From NCBI RefSeq assembly GCF_000025265.1, contig NC_013739.1:4512001-4576000 (forward strand): 64,000 bases of DNA. The letters are read 5' to 3'. This document shows, one piece after another, positions 24,133-31,902 of this stretch (position 1 is its first letter; every line of letters starts with the position of its first letter). A model generated the notes under the pieces. That model had not been told where the DNA came from, did not search any database, and was given only the letters and a program-made list of their open reading frames with translations. Source of the DNA: Conexibacter woesei DSM 14684 (lineage in GTDB: Bacteria; Actinomycetota; Thermoleophilia; Solirubrobacterales; Solirubrobacteraceae). The translations under genes and the position numbers were made by a program.

Positions 24133-26706
24133 TTGACTCCACGATCTCTCCGCCGCGCGGTGCGCATCGGGGTCGCCTGCACGGCGCTCTCCGCATTCGC
24201 TCCGGTCGCCGCGCCGGCCTCGACCTGGACAGTCGACGACGACAGAATCCAGTGCCCGAACGCCGCGTTCGGCTCGATCCAGGCGGCGGTCGACCAGGCC
24301 GCACCCTGGGACACCCTCGTCATCTGCGACGGCACCTACGAGGAGCAGTCGACGCCGGCCTCCGGCGCCGGCTCGCCGTCGCAGCCCGGCTCCCTCAACG
24401 GGCTGACGATCACCAAGCCGCTGACGTTGAAGGGCGCCGGCGCGGCGAAGGTGACGATCCGCCCGAGCAGCTCGCTGACGACGCTCGCCGGCAGCGCGCC
24501 GTACCTGCGCGACGGCGGCGGCAACGTCGTCACGGTCTCGCGCCAGTCGCGCGACGCGACCGACAGAAACACCATGTTCGTCGACATCTCAGGCGTCACG
24601 ATCACGTCCGGCACGACGTACGCCGAGGCCGGCGTCGCGTTCTTCAACGCCTCCGGCGCGATCCGCGACAGCGTCGTCGGCCCGCTTGTGCGCGCCGCCG
24701 ACGCCGGCGAGCTGGCAGCCAGACCGCACGGCTGGGGCGTCGTCGTCGCCAACAGCCAGCAGGGCGCCGAGGCCGGCCCGCGACGCGAGGTCGCGATCGA
24801 GCGCAGCCGCGTCTTCGGCTACCAGTCCGGCGGCGTCCTCTTCGACGACGCGCGCGGACCCGACGGCGCGCCCGAGACGTTGCAGCGCTCCGGCATCGTC
24901 TCCTACGGCTACGTGCGCGACAGCAGCGTCGAGGGCAGCGGGCCCGACGCGCTGATCCCGCAGACCGGCGTCCGCTACCACGCCGGCCAGCGCGGGGCGA
25001 TCAGCGGCAGCGTGATCGCCGGCAACAGTTACACGCCCGACCTGCGCAGCTCGGCCGGCGTGCTGCTGACCGACGCGGAGACCGGGACCGACCCCGCCAA
25101 CCCGGTCCAGCGGGCGTTCAGCATCTCCGACAGCTCGCTGACGGGCAACGGCTACGGCCTCTTCAACGCGAACGCGGCGAACGACGCCGTGCGCCACGGC
25201 GCGCCCGCCGCCGCTTCGCTCGGCGTGACTGGGAGCGAGGTCTTCTGGGGCTGCACGACCGGTCCGGTGATCGGCGTGCCGAGCGGCGCGACCTGCCAGG
25301 GCGCCTCCGGCAGCGACGCGGGCGGCGCCGCGAGCGTGCAGCTCGGCTTCGTGCGCAGAGTCGCGCCGCCGTTCGCCGCCGTGCCGGGCGCGACCGCCGA
25401 CGACGCGCCGACGGCGCGCTTCGGCGAGCCGTCGGGCGGCACGATCGCGGTCGGCGAGCCGCTCGACCCGGTCGTCGTCGCGCGTGACGACTTCGGCGTC
25501 AGATCGGTCGCCGTGACGTTCGACGGCGACCCGCTCGGCAGACTCGCCAGCGCGCCGTACGAGTTCTCGACCGGCTGGACGCCGGACTACGCCGACATCG
25601 ATGCCGTCGTGGAGGTCGCAGCGACGGTGGTCGACTCGGCCGGGCAGGAGACGGTCGTGACCGAGGAGGTCGTCGTCGTGCCGCCCGCAGGCTACGAGCC
25701 GATCGCGCTCGACACGCTCGACGCGGCGTTCGGCGCGGTCCTGCTCGGGGAGGGCGCGGAGCGGACCGTCACGATCGCCAACAGCGGCGGAAACCCGCTG
25801 ACGCTCGGCCCGCTCGACGTCGCGGGCGCCGGCTTCGCGGTCGCCGGCGGCAGCTGCGCAGCCGGCGCGGTGCTGGAGGTCGGCGATACGTGCACGCTGG
25901 TCGCGCGCTTCGCCCCGGCCGTCGCCGGCGCGGCGAGCGGCACGTTGACGGTCTCCTACGACGCGCTCGGCGGCGGCGACCCGGCCGTCGTCGCGCTGAG
26001 CGGCGCGGGCGTCGAGCCGCCGCCCGTGGAGAGAAGAGAGCCGGTCGTCGTGCTGGATCCGCCGGCGCGGCCCGTCACGCCGGTCGCACCGGCCCCCACC
26101 GCCGCGCCGCGCGTCACCGGCAGCGCGACGGTCGGCGGCACGCTGACGTGCGCGCCAGGCAGGTGGAGCGGCGCGCCGACGTCGTTGGCGTACCAGTGGC
26201 TGCGCGACGGCGCCCCGATCGCCGGGGCGAGCGCGGCGACGTACCGGCTCGTGCGGGCCGACACGGGCGCGCGCGTGAGCTGCCGCGTGCTCGCGGCGAA
26301 CGCGGCCGGCGTCGGCGGCCCCGCGCTCGCGCCCGGCGTGCTCGTCTCGCTGCCGCGGCGGACGACGAGATCGGCGATCGTCGCGCAGGCCGGCGCGGCG
26401 ATCGCGACCTTCCCGCGGATCGCCGTCGTCGGCGGCGACGGCCGCGTCGGGGTCGTGCGCGTGGCGTGCATGCGGACGAGCGGCTGCACGCTGAAGCTCA
26501 CCGGCCGGCTGGCGATCGGCAGGTCGAGCGCACGCGTCGCGCTGACGCGCGAGGTCGCCGGCGGCAGATCGGCCCTGCTGACGCTCCGGCTCGGCGCCAG
26601 AGCGCGCAGAGCGCTCGCGTCCCGCGGCCGCGGGACGCTCGCGCTGGCGCTCGTCGCCGGCGACGGCGCCAGAGCGACCGCGACGGTGCGCGTGACGGAG
26701 CGGTAG
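24133..26706 (+). CDS. Secreted right-handed beta-helix protein with choice-of-anchor D and Ig-like domains
   Basis: An 857-residue exported, multi-domain surface protein. TTG 24133 is preferred because GAGG lies 7 nt upstream and a signal peptide follows (RRAVRIGVACTALSAFAPVA to APAS). Residues ~30-400 form a beta-helix: FGSIQAAVDQAAPWDTLVIC DGTYEE, then LTITKPLTLKGAGAAKVTI and repeated short strands. Next come an Ig-like domain (DDFGVRSVAVTFDGDPLG), a choice-of-anchor D/ASH domain (GAERTVTIANSGGNPLTLGP, GDTCTLVARFAP) and an Ig-like repeat (TCAPGRWSGAPTSLAYQWLR DGAPI). A basic C-terminal domain ends the protein. The architecture suggests polysaccharide or surface binding; no catalytic residues were identified. 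AGA arginine codons are frequent. Confidence 0.87.
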   Translation: MTPRSLRRAVRIGVACTALSAFAPVAAPASTWTVDDDRIQCPNAAFGSIQAAVDQAAPWDTLVICDGTYEEQSTPASGAGSPSQPGSLNGLTITKPLTLKGAGAAKVTIRPSSSLTTLAGSAPYLRDGGGNVVTVSRQSRDATDRNTMFVDISGVTITSGTTYAEAGVAFFNASGAIRDSVVGPLVRAADAGELAARPHGWGVVVANSQQGAEAGPRREVAIERSRVFGYQSGGVLFDDARGPDGAPETLQRSGIVSYGYVRDSSVEGSGPDALIPQTGVRYHAGQRGAISGSVIAGNSYTPDLRSSAGVLLTDAETGTDPANPVQRAFSISDSSLTGNGYGLFNANAANDAVRHGAPAAASLGVTGSEVFWGCTTGPVIGVPSGATCQGASGSDAGGAASVQLGFVRRVAPPFAAVPGATADDAPTARFGEPSGGTIAVGEPLDPVVVARDDFGVRSVAVTFDGDPLGRLASAPYEFSTGWTPDYADIDAVVEVAATVVDSAGQETVVTEEVVVVPPAGYEPIALDTLDAAFGAVLLGEGAERTVTIANSGGNPLTLGPLDVAGAGFAVAGGSCAAGAVLEVGDTCTLVARFAPAVAGAASGTLTVSYDALGGGDPAVVALSGAGVEPPPVERREPVVVLDPPARPVTPVAPAPTAAPRVTGSATVGGTLTCAPGRWSGAPTSLAYQWLRDGAPIAGASAATYRLVRADTGARVSCRVLAANAAGVGGPALAPGVLVSLPRRTTRSAIVAQAGAAIATFPRIAVVGGDGRVGVVRVACMRTSGCTLKLTGRLAIGRSSARVALTREVAGGRSALLTLRLGARARRALASRGRGTLALALVAGDGARATATVRVTER

Positions 26707-26738
26707 CCACCGCGCCGCGCCGCTGCGCGGGGAGGAAT

Positions 26739-26773
26739 GGCGATCTGACCACCGTGACGGTGGTCAGATCGCC
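26739..26773. terminator. Perfect 15-bp hairpin between convergent genes
   Basis: GGCGATCTGACCACC, loop GTGAC, GGTGGTCAGATCGCC: a perfect 15-bp stem in the 72-bp gap between two converging stop codons. Partial complementarity continues outward (ggagg / cctc). It would terminate both strands, without a T tract. Confidence 0.88.
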
Positions 26774-26778
26774 GCTCC

Positions 26779-27735
26779 TCACGCCTGCGCGGCCGTCGCG
26801 TCCGCTTCGTCGTGCGGGCGCGGGACGAGCAGCAGCGAGCACGGCGCGCCGCGCAGCAGCTCCTCCGAGGTGCTGCCGATCACGACCCGCGAGCGCGCGC
26901 CCCAGTGGCGCGATCCGACGACGAGCAGGTCCGCGCCGGCCGCGGCCGCCGCCAGCTGCTCCGGCGGGTCGCCGACGAGCACCTCTCCGCCCGCCTCCTC
27001 GCCCGCCGCGTCGAGCGCGGCCGCGAGCGCCTGCTCGGCGTGCTGTCTGCGCCGCGCGACCAGCTCGTCCCACTCGGCCAGCTCCAGCACCTCGCCGAGC
27101 GGCGCGCGGCGGACGGCGAGCTGCTCGTCGGCGACCGCGACGACGTGCAGCGCGGCGCCGCTCGTCTCCGCGAGCGCCCGCGCCGCGGCGACCGCGGCGA
27201 CCGACTCCGGCGATCCGTCCGTGCCGACGACGATCCGCCGCAGCGTGAACGCGGACGCGGCGGGGGCGGCGGCCGCGCCAGGCGCCGAGGCGGCGTCGGC
27301 GGGCGCGGCGGCCACGCCGCCGGCCAGCCCGCGCGCGGCGAGCGCGACGGCGCACGGCGCCTCGTGCAGCACCTGCCGGACGGTCCGTCCGGCGAACGCC
27401 TCGCCGTCCGGGGCGTGGCGGGAGGAACCGAGCACGACGAGCCGCGCCTGCTCGCGCTCGGCGAGGTCACGCAGCGCGTGCGCGGCGGAGCGCTCCTTCA
27501 CCGTCACGGTGCGCGCGTGCGGCGCGCAGTCAGCGCAGACCGCGGCGACGATCCGCTCCAGCTCCTCGCGCGAGGGGCCCGCGGGACGCAGCGACCGCGG
27601 CAGCGGGACGCGCGGCTCGACCTGGACGGCGGCGGCCAGCAGCTCCGCCCCGTTCTCGCCCGCCAGCGCACGCGCGAGCACGACCGCGTCGCGGGCGGCG
27701 GGATCGTCGTCGACGCCCGTCAGGATCGTCGTCAT
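26779..27735 (-). CDS. Tandem universal stress protein (two UspA domains)
   Basis: A 318-residue cytoplasmic protein with two UspA domains. The first starts MTTILTGVDDDPAARDAVVL and ends with the nucleotide-site strand RLVVLGSSRHAPDGEAFAG and RTVRQVLHEAPCAVAL. After a 25-residue Ala linker the second starts RRIVVGTDGSPESVAAV and has LLVVGSRHWGARSRVVIGST and APCSLLLVPR. In both, a G-x2-x9-GS(T)-like ATP-binding pattern is recognisable, though degenerate in the first. The gene converges on the beta-helix gene and diverges from an unknown gene 43 bp away, so the two may share a stress-responsive promoter region. Confidence 0.92.
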   Translation of the reverse strand: MTTILTGVDDDPAARDAVVLARALAGENGAELLAAAVQVEPRVPLPRSLRPAGPSREELERIVAAVCADCAPHARTVTVKERSAAHALRDLAEREQARLVVLGSSRHAPDGEAFAGRTVRQVLHEAPCAVALAARGLAGGVAAAPADAASAPGAAAAPAASAFTLRRIVVGTDGSPESVAAVAAARALAETSGAALHVVAVADEQLAVRRAPLGEVLELAEWDELVARRRQHAEQALAAALDAAGEEAGGEVLVGDPPEQLAAAAAGADLLVVGSRHWGARSRVVIGSTSEELLRGAPCSLLLVPRPHDEADATAAQA

Positions 27736-27778
27736 CGCGAGTTGGGCTCCATGCGCTCGACATGGGAAGCTATCGCGC

Positions 27779-28375
27779 ATGGAGGCGAGGATCTCGAACG
27801 AGTTCGACGCGGGCTTCACCTGGGTCGTCGAGGAGCAGATGGAGCGGGCGTCGCACGCACTCGCGATCGACGGCCGCGTCTGGCTGATCGACCCGGTCGC
27901 GTGGGAGCCGGCGCTGGAGCGCGCGGCCGCGCTCGGCGAGCCGGCCGGCGTCGTGCAGCTGCTCGACCGCCACAGACGCGACGGCGCCGCGATCGCGCAC
28001 AGACTCGGCGTCCAGCTCCACGTCGGGCCGGACGCGCTGCCCGGCACGCCGCTGGAGCCGCAGCGCCTGATCGACCGCCCCTGGTGGCACGAGACCGTCC
28101 TGTGGTGGCCGGAGCAGGAGCTGCTGGTCGTGCCCGAGGCGGTCGGCACCGCTGGCTACTTCGCCCTCGGCCGCCCGCTCGGCGTGCACCCGATGCTGCG
28201 CCTCACGCCCCCGTTCAGCCTGCGCCAGTACGCACCGAGAAGCATCCTCGTCGGCCACGGGCCGAGCCTGCACGAGGACGCCGCGAGCGCGCTGAACGAG
28301 GCGCTGCAGCACGCCCGCAGCGACGTGCCGCGCGGCATCGCGAAGCTGCCCGGCCTGTTCAAGCGCGGGCGCTGA
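27779..28375 (+). CDS. Uncharacterised protein with a faint metallo-beta-lactamase-like outline
   Basis: A 198-residue soluble protein. The start HALAIDGRVWLIDPV, the middle VVQLLDRHRRDGAAIAHRLG and the end RSILVGHGPSLHEDAASALN follow the strand order of a metallo-beta-lactamase fold. The zinc motif HxHxDH is absent (DRHRRD stands in its place), so an active hydrolase is unlikely. Tryptophan-rich PWWHETVLWWPEQELLV is distinctive. It is transcribed away from the universal stress gene. The fold suggestion is inference and the function is unknown. Confidence 0.75.
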   Translation: MEARISNEFDAGFTWVVEEQMERASHALAIDGRVWLIDPVAWEPALERAAALGEPAGVVQLLDRHRRDGAAIAHRLGVQLHVGPDALPGTPLEPQRLIDRPWWHETVLWWPEQELLVVPEAVGTAGYFALGRPLGVHPMLRLTPPFSLRQYAPRSILVGHGPSLHEDAASALNEALQHARSDVPRGIAKLPGLFKRGR

Positions 28376-28485
28376 GGGGCGCGCGAGGCGGCCGGCGCGG
28401 CGTGGCCGGCGCGGCGCGGGGCGGCCGGCGCGGCGCGGGGCGGCCGGCGCGGCGCGGACGGCGCGGCGTAGCAGGCGCGGCGCGT
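28376..28485. repeat. gcggccggcgcggcg low-complexity tract between convergent genes
   Basis: About 110 bp of irregular repeats of ggccggcgcggcgcgggg fill the gap between two converging stop codons. No ORF or clear single hairpin can be defined; many overlapping self-complementary CG words could form structure and aid termination. Confidence 0.75.
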
Positions 28486-28487
28486 GC

Positions 28488-29483
28488 TCAGACCGCGCCG
28501 TAGTCGTGCGCGCTGCGGAACTCGCCGGCGTGCGCGCCGCGCAGCCAGACGACGACGCGGCACTCGGGGTCGCCGAGCGCGATCCGCTCCTCCAGCACGA
28601 CCGACGCGCCGCCGCTGTTGCGCGCGGCGATCCCGCCGAAGACGCTCGACGTCATGCGGCAGAGGCCGGGTGCGCGCCGCACGACGTCGCCGAACGGGCA
28701 GGCGCGGTTGCCGAGCACGATCCGCTCCTCGTCGGCCTCGATCACGTAGAAGTCGCCGTCGATCGCCGCCTTCAGGCGCACGTAGAGGTCGGCCATCTGC
28801 ATCGGCGACAGCTCGCCCGTGATCCCCTCGACGCGGCGGAACTCCTCCTCCATCCGGCCGCCGACGTCGGCGCCGACCTGCGCGACGGCGGCGGCGGCCG
28901 CGTCCGGCCCCTCGTTCGCCTCGACCGCCTGCGCGAGCTGCACGACGAGCGCGCGCAGGAACGACTCCTTGCCGAAGGTGCCGTCGGGTGCCGCCTCCTC
29001 CCGCGCCGGCAGCGCCTCGGCGTGCTGCCGCGGCGGATCGAAGTCGCGCTCGGCGACGCGCGTCACCGGCAGCTCGATCATCACGCGCGAGCCGCCCGCG
29101 CGCTTGGCCGCCACCGCCATCCAGCCGGCGACGTTGGAGACGATGAAGAGGCCGCGTCCGCCGCCCGCCTGCAGCAGGTCGTCGGGCAGCTCCGTCGTCG
29201 GCTCGAAGCCCCTGCCGAGGTCGTGGACCGCCAGCACCGCCCGCTCGCCGGACCAGTCGAGGTTCGCCCACGCCGGTCCCGGCGCGTGCCGGACGACGTT
29301 GCTCAGCAGCTCCGATATCGCGAGCTGGGCGCCCGCGAGGTCGGACTCGGGCGCCGCGTGTCGGCGCAGGTAGTCGACGATCTCATGACGCAGGTCAGAG
29401 ACGGCCTCCGGAGTGCTGCCTTCGAGGTACCAGTCCACGGGTGCTCGATTCCGCCGCACGTCGCGTCCCCCGAGGGCGCGCAT
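28488..29483 (-). CDS. RsbW-like ATP-binding domain fused to a methanogen-output-type sensor domain
   Basis: A 331-residue cytoplasmic signalling protein. Residues ~25-145 are a HATPase_c fold of the anti-sigma/serine kinase type: N-box LAISELLSNVVRHAPG, G1 LAVHDLGRGFEP and G2 GGGRGLFIVSNVAGW. The second half (about 180-325) holds MADLYVRLKAAIDGDFYVIE, ACPFGDVV-RAPGLCRMTSSV and a last cysteine in DPECRVVVWL. That spacing fits methanogen output domain 1, a cysteine-containing sensory/output module. ATG 29483 or GTG 29438 could be the start. No STAS-domain partner or sigma-B gene is adjacent, so its target is unknown; the cysteines suggest metal or redox sensing (inference). Confidence 0.85.
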   Translation of the reverse strand: MRALGGRDVRRNRAPVDWYLEGSTPEAVSDLRHEIVDYLRRHAAPESDLAGAQLAISELLSNVVRHAPGPAWANLDWSGERAVLAVHDLGRGFEPTTELPDDLLQAGGGRGLFIVSNVAGWMAVAAKRAGGSRVMIELPVTRVAERDFDPPRQHAEALPAREEAAPDGTFGKESFLRALVVQLAQAVEANEGPDAAAAAVAQVGADVGGRMEEEFRRVEGITGELSPMQMADLYVRLKAAIDGDFYVIEADEERIVLGNRACPFGDVVRRAPGLCRMTSSVFGGIAARNSGGASVVLEERIALGDPECRVVVWLRGAHAGEFRSAHDYGAV

Positions 29484-29521
29484 GCGGAACCCGAGCAGTG
29501 TACGGGGCGCGGGCTCCCCCG

Positions 29522-30112
29522 TCAGCAGGAGTGTCCGGCAACCGTCGCGACGATCCGCTCGACGCGCTCCGGGTCGTGGCAGCGCGCGAGCGCGCGGGCA
29601 ACCGCCTCCTCGCCGACGCGTGCGTGCGCGACGAGCACGTGGTCGTCGCGCAGGTGGTCGAGCAAGCCGCCCATCGTCGTCCAGTCGCCGCGCTCGGCCA
29701 GCACCTCGGCGACGTCGCCGAGCAGCGCCGGGTCGACCGCGTCGAGCGCCTCCCCGACCCGCTCGGGGTCGAGCGTGACCGCGAGGTCGGCGAGGAAGCC
29801 GGGCGCGACGCGGCCGGCGAGCCCGACCGCTGCCTGCGGGCGCATCCGCTCGACCGCGCGAGCGCCGAGCCGCGCGCCGAGCAGCCGCTGCGCCAGCGAC
29901 GCCGCCAGCGGCCCGGGCAGCTTCTCGCCGAGCGCGACGAGCCGGTCGAGCACGTCGCCGTCGTGGGCGCCGAGCGCCCGCGCGAGCTGGCGGCGCAGCG
30001 CGTGCAGCTCGTCCGCGCCGAGCGGGTCGAGGCCGGCGAGCGCGCCGCCGTCGGCGCCGAGCAGCCGCTCGATCCGCTCGCGCTCTGCGCGGACGCGCTC
30101 CCGCTCGCTCAT
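29522..30112 (-). CDS. Uncharacterised all-helical protein of the monooxygenase operon
   Basis: A 196-residue protein, mostly helical, with repeated short helices of the form RLVALGEKLPGPLAASLA, GLAGRVAPGFLADLAVTLDP, ERVGEALDAVDPALLGDVAE and VLAERGDWTTMGGLLDHL. These resemble HEAT/MgtE-N-like helical hairpins. A C-terminal cysteine ends the protein (AGHSC). Its ATG overlaps the preceding stop in ATGA fashion, so it is translated together with the 68-residue gene and the Baeyer-Villiger monooxygenase. Function unknown; possibly a scaffold or membrane-association partner of the oxygenase (inference). Confidence 0.75.
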   Translation of the reverse strand: MSERERVRAERERIERLLGADGGALAGLDPLGADELHALRRQLARALGAHDGDVLDRLVALGEKLPGPLAASLAQRLLGARLGARAVERMRPQAAVGLAGRVAPGFLADLAVTLDPERVGEALDAVDPALLGDVAEVLAERGDWTTMGGLLDHLRDDHVLVAHARVGEEAVARALARCHDPERVERIVATVAGHSC

Positions 30113-30315
30113 CCCAGCATCCGCCTGACGAGCGGGCGCAGCGGCCGCGGGACCGCCCGATGCGCGCCGTCGACCGCGTCCTCGAGCGCCGCGCGCTGCT
30201 GCGCCATCGCCGCCTCGAGCGCTTCGGCGAGCGCGCCGAGCACCGCCGGGTCGTGCCGTCTGAGCGCTGGCGTGAGCGGCTCGCCGACCAGCGCCTCGAG
30301 CCGCTTCGCGCTCAT
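30109..30315 (-). CDS. 68-residue helical protein between monooxygenase and helical protein
   Basis: A 68-residue protein linked by ATGA overlaps at both ends: its ATG (30315) overlaps the monooxygenase stop and its stop overlaps the next ATG. It is amphipathic and alanine-rich (AVLGALAEALEAAMAQQRAA) with a basic Pro-Arg tail (PRPLRPLVRRMLG). There is no signal or membrane span. The double coupling argues that it is a real gene made in fixed ratio to the oxygenase. No family recognised. Confidence 0.7.
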   Translation of the reverse strand: MSAKRLEALVGEPLTPALRRHDPAVLGALAEALEAAMAQQRAALEDAVDGAHRAVPRPLRPLVRRMLG

Positions 30316-31817
30316 GACGGCACCGCCTCGTCGGCCGAGGCAGTGGCGGCGGCGACAGCGGGAGTGGAAGCTGTCCGCACCCGGTACTGGAGCATGTCGA
30401 CGCGGCTCGTGCGGCGGCGGAAGTCATACGTCTGCCCCGGCCACAGCGTGCGGTTGCAGCCGTCGGAGTCGAGGTACCAGCTGGCGCAGCCGCCGGCAGT
30501 CCAGACCGTCCCCCGCATCCGCTGCTGCAGCTCGTCGTTGAAGCGCCGCTGCACGCCGGCGCGGACCTCGATCGACGCGACGCCGCGCTCGCGCATCCGT
30601 CTGAGCGCGTCGAGCACGTACGCGATCTGCGCCTCGATCACGTAGACCATCGAGCCGGCGCCGAGACCGGTGTTGGGGCCGATGATCGTGAAGAGGTTGG
30701 GGAAGCCGGCGACGGTCGTGCCGAGGTACGACTCGGCGCCGTCGTGCCAGACCTCGCTCAGCGCGCGGCCGTCGCGGCCGCGGATCCGCCCGTAGGCGGG
30801 GTTGCCGAGCACGCCGTAGCCGGTCCCGAGCACGATCGCGTCGACCTCGCGCTCGCTGCCGTCACCGGCGACGACGGTCGCGCCGCGCACCTCGCGCACG
30901 CCGCCGGTCAGCACCTCGGCGTTCGGCGCCGCGAGCGCTCTGTAGTACGTGTTGGACGCGAGGATCCGCTTGCAGCCGAGGCGGAAGTCAGGCGTCAGCT
31001 TGCGCCGCAGCTCGGGGTCGGCGACGTGGCGGCGGATGTTCCAGCGCGCGAGCCGTTCGAGCGCTCTCAGCGTCGGCGCCTGCCGCAGCAGCGACGTGAC
31101 GAGGCCCTCCATCCCCCAGTAGACGGCGGCACGCTGGAGCCGCCCGAGCGCGGGCACGCGCCGCAGCAGGAAGCGCTGCACGCGGCCGGTCGGGCGGTCG
31201 ACGTGCGGGAGGACCCAGCCGGGCGTGCGCTGGAGGAGGTGCAGCGAGCCGACGCGCGGCTGGATCTGCGGGACGAACTGGATCGCGGAGGAGCCGGTGC
31301 CGACGACCGCGACGCGCTTGCCCGTCAGGTCGACGGTGTGGTCCCAGGCGGCCGAGTGGAACAGCTCGCCGGGGAACTCGGCGAGGCCCGGGACGTCGGG
31401 CAGCTGCGGCTCGGTCAGCGGGCCGAGCGCGCTGACGAGCACGCGCGCGGTCAGCGGTCCCTGCGTCGTGTCCAGCCGCCAGCGCTGGGCCGCGTCGTCC
31501 CACGTCGCGGCGGTCAGCTCGCAGCCGAAGCGGATGTGGCGGCGCAGATCGTGGCGCTCGGCGCAGCGGCGCAGGTAGGCGTGGATCTCCGGCTGCGGCG
31601 AGAACAGCCGCGACCAATCGGGGTTCGGCTCGAACGAGAACGAGTAGAGCGGCGACGGCACGTCGCAGGCGCAGCCGGGGTACGTGTTCGCGCGCCAGAC
31701 GCCGCCGACGTCGCCGGCCCGCTCGAGGAGCGTGAAGTCGTCGATCCCCTCCTGGCGCAGCCGCATCGCGGTGCCGAGGCCGCCGAAGCCGGCCCCGACG
31801 ATCACCACGTCGCTCAT
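30312..31817 (-). CDS. Baeyer-Villiger-type flavin monooxygenase
   Basis: A 501-residue FAD/NADPH-dependent monooxygenase that would insert oxygen next to a ketone. The FAD site is VVIVGAGFGGLGTAMRL. The type I Baeyer-Villiger fingerprint FxGxxxHxxxWD is present as FPGELFHSAAWD, and the NADPH site is KRVAVVGTGSSAIQFVP. Further family segments are NTYPGCACDVPS, YSFSFEPNPDWSR and GPNTGLGAGSMVYVIEAQ. GAGGAG lies 6 nt upstream of ATG 31817. It heads a three-gene coupled operon and faces a membrane-protein/MerR operon across a 49-bp palindrome. Steroids, cyclic ketones or long-chain ketones are possible substrates; none is indicated by the context. Confidence 0.92.
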   Translation of the reverse strand: MSDVVIVGAGFGGLGTAMRLRQEGIDDFTLLERAGDVGGVWRANTYPGCACDVPSPLYSFSFEPNPDWSRLFSPQPEIHAYLRRCAERHDLRRHIRFGCELTAATWDDAAQRWRLDTTQGPLTARVLVSALGPLTEPQLPDVPGLAEFPGELFHSAAWDHTVDLTGKRVAVVGTGSSAIQFVPQIQPRVGSLHLLQRTPGWVLPHVDRPTGRVQRFLLRRVPALGRLQRAAVYWGMEGLVTSLLRQAPTLRALERLARWNIRRHVADPELRRKLTPDFRLGCKRILASNTYYRALAAPNAEVLTGGVREVRGATVVAGDGSEREVDAIVLGTGYGVLGNPAYGRIRGRDGRALSEVWHDGAESYLGTTVAGFPNLFTIIGPNTGLGAGSMVYVIEAQIAYVLDALRRMRERGVASIEVRAGVQRRFNDELQQRMRGTVWTAGGCASWYLDSDGCNRTLWPGQTYDFRRRTSRVDMLQYRVRTASTPAVAAATASADEAVPS

Positions 31818-31853
31818 GTCGTCTCCTCGTCGAACACCATCTACCGTCACACT

Positions 31854-31902
31854 ACACAGATCTCTGTCATGAGTTACTGCACTTGATGACAGAGATCGGT
31901 GT
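31854..31902. promoter_or_regulatory. 49-bp inverted repeat controlling the divergent monooxygenase and membrane-protein operons
   Basis: ACACAGATCTCTGTCAT (31854-31870) and ATGACAGAGATCGGTGT (31886-31902) are 17-bp arms with a single mismatch around a 15-bp spacer. The site lies 37 bp from the monooxygenase start and ends at the membrane-protein start. The AT content is higher than the surroundings. The regulator is probably the MerR-type protein encoded at 33858-34646 (inference). Confidence 0.82.
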
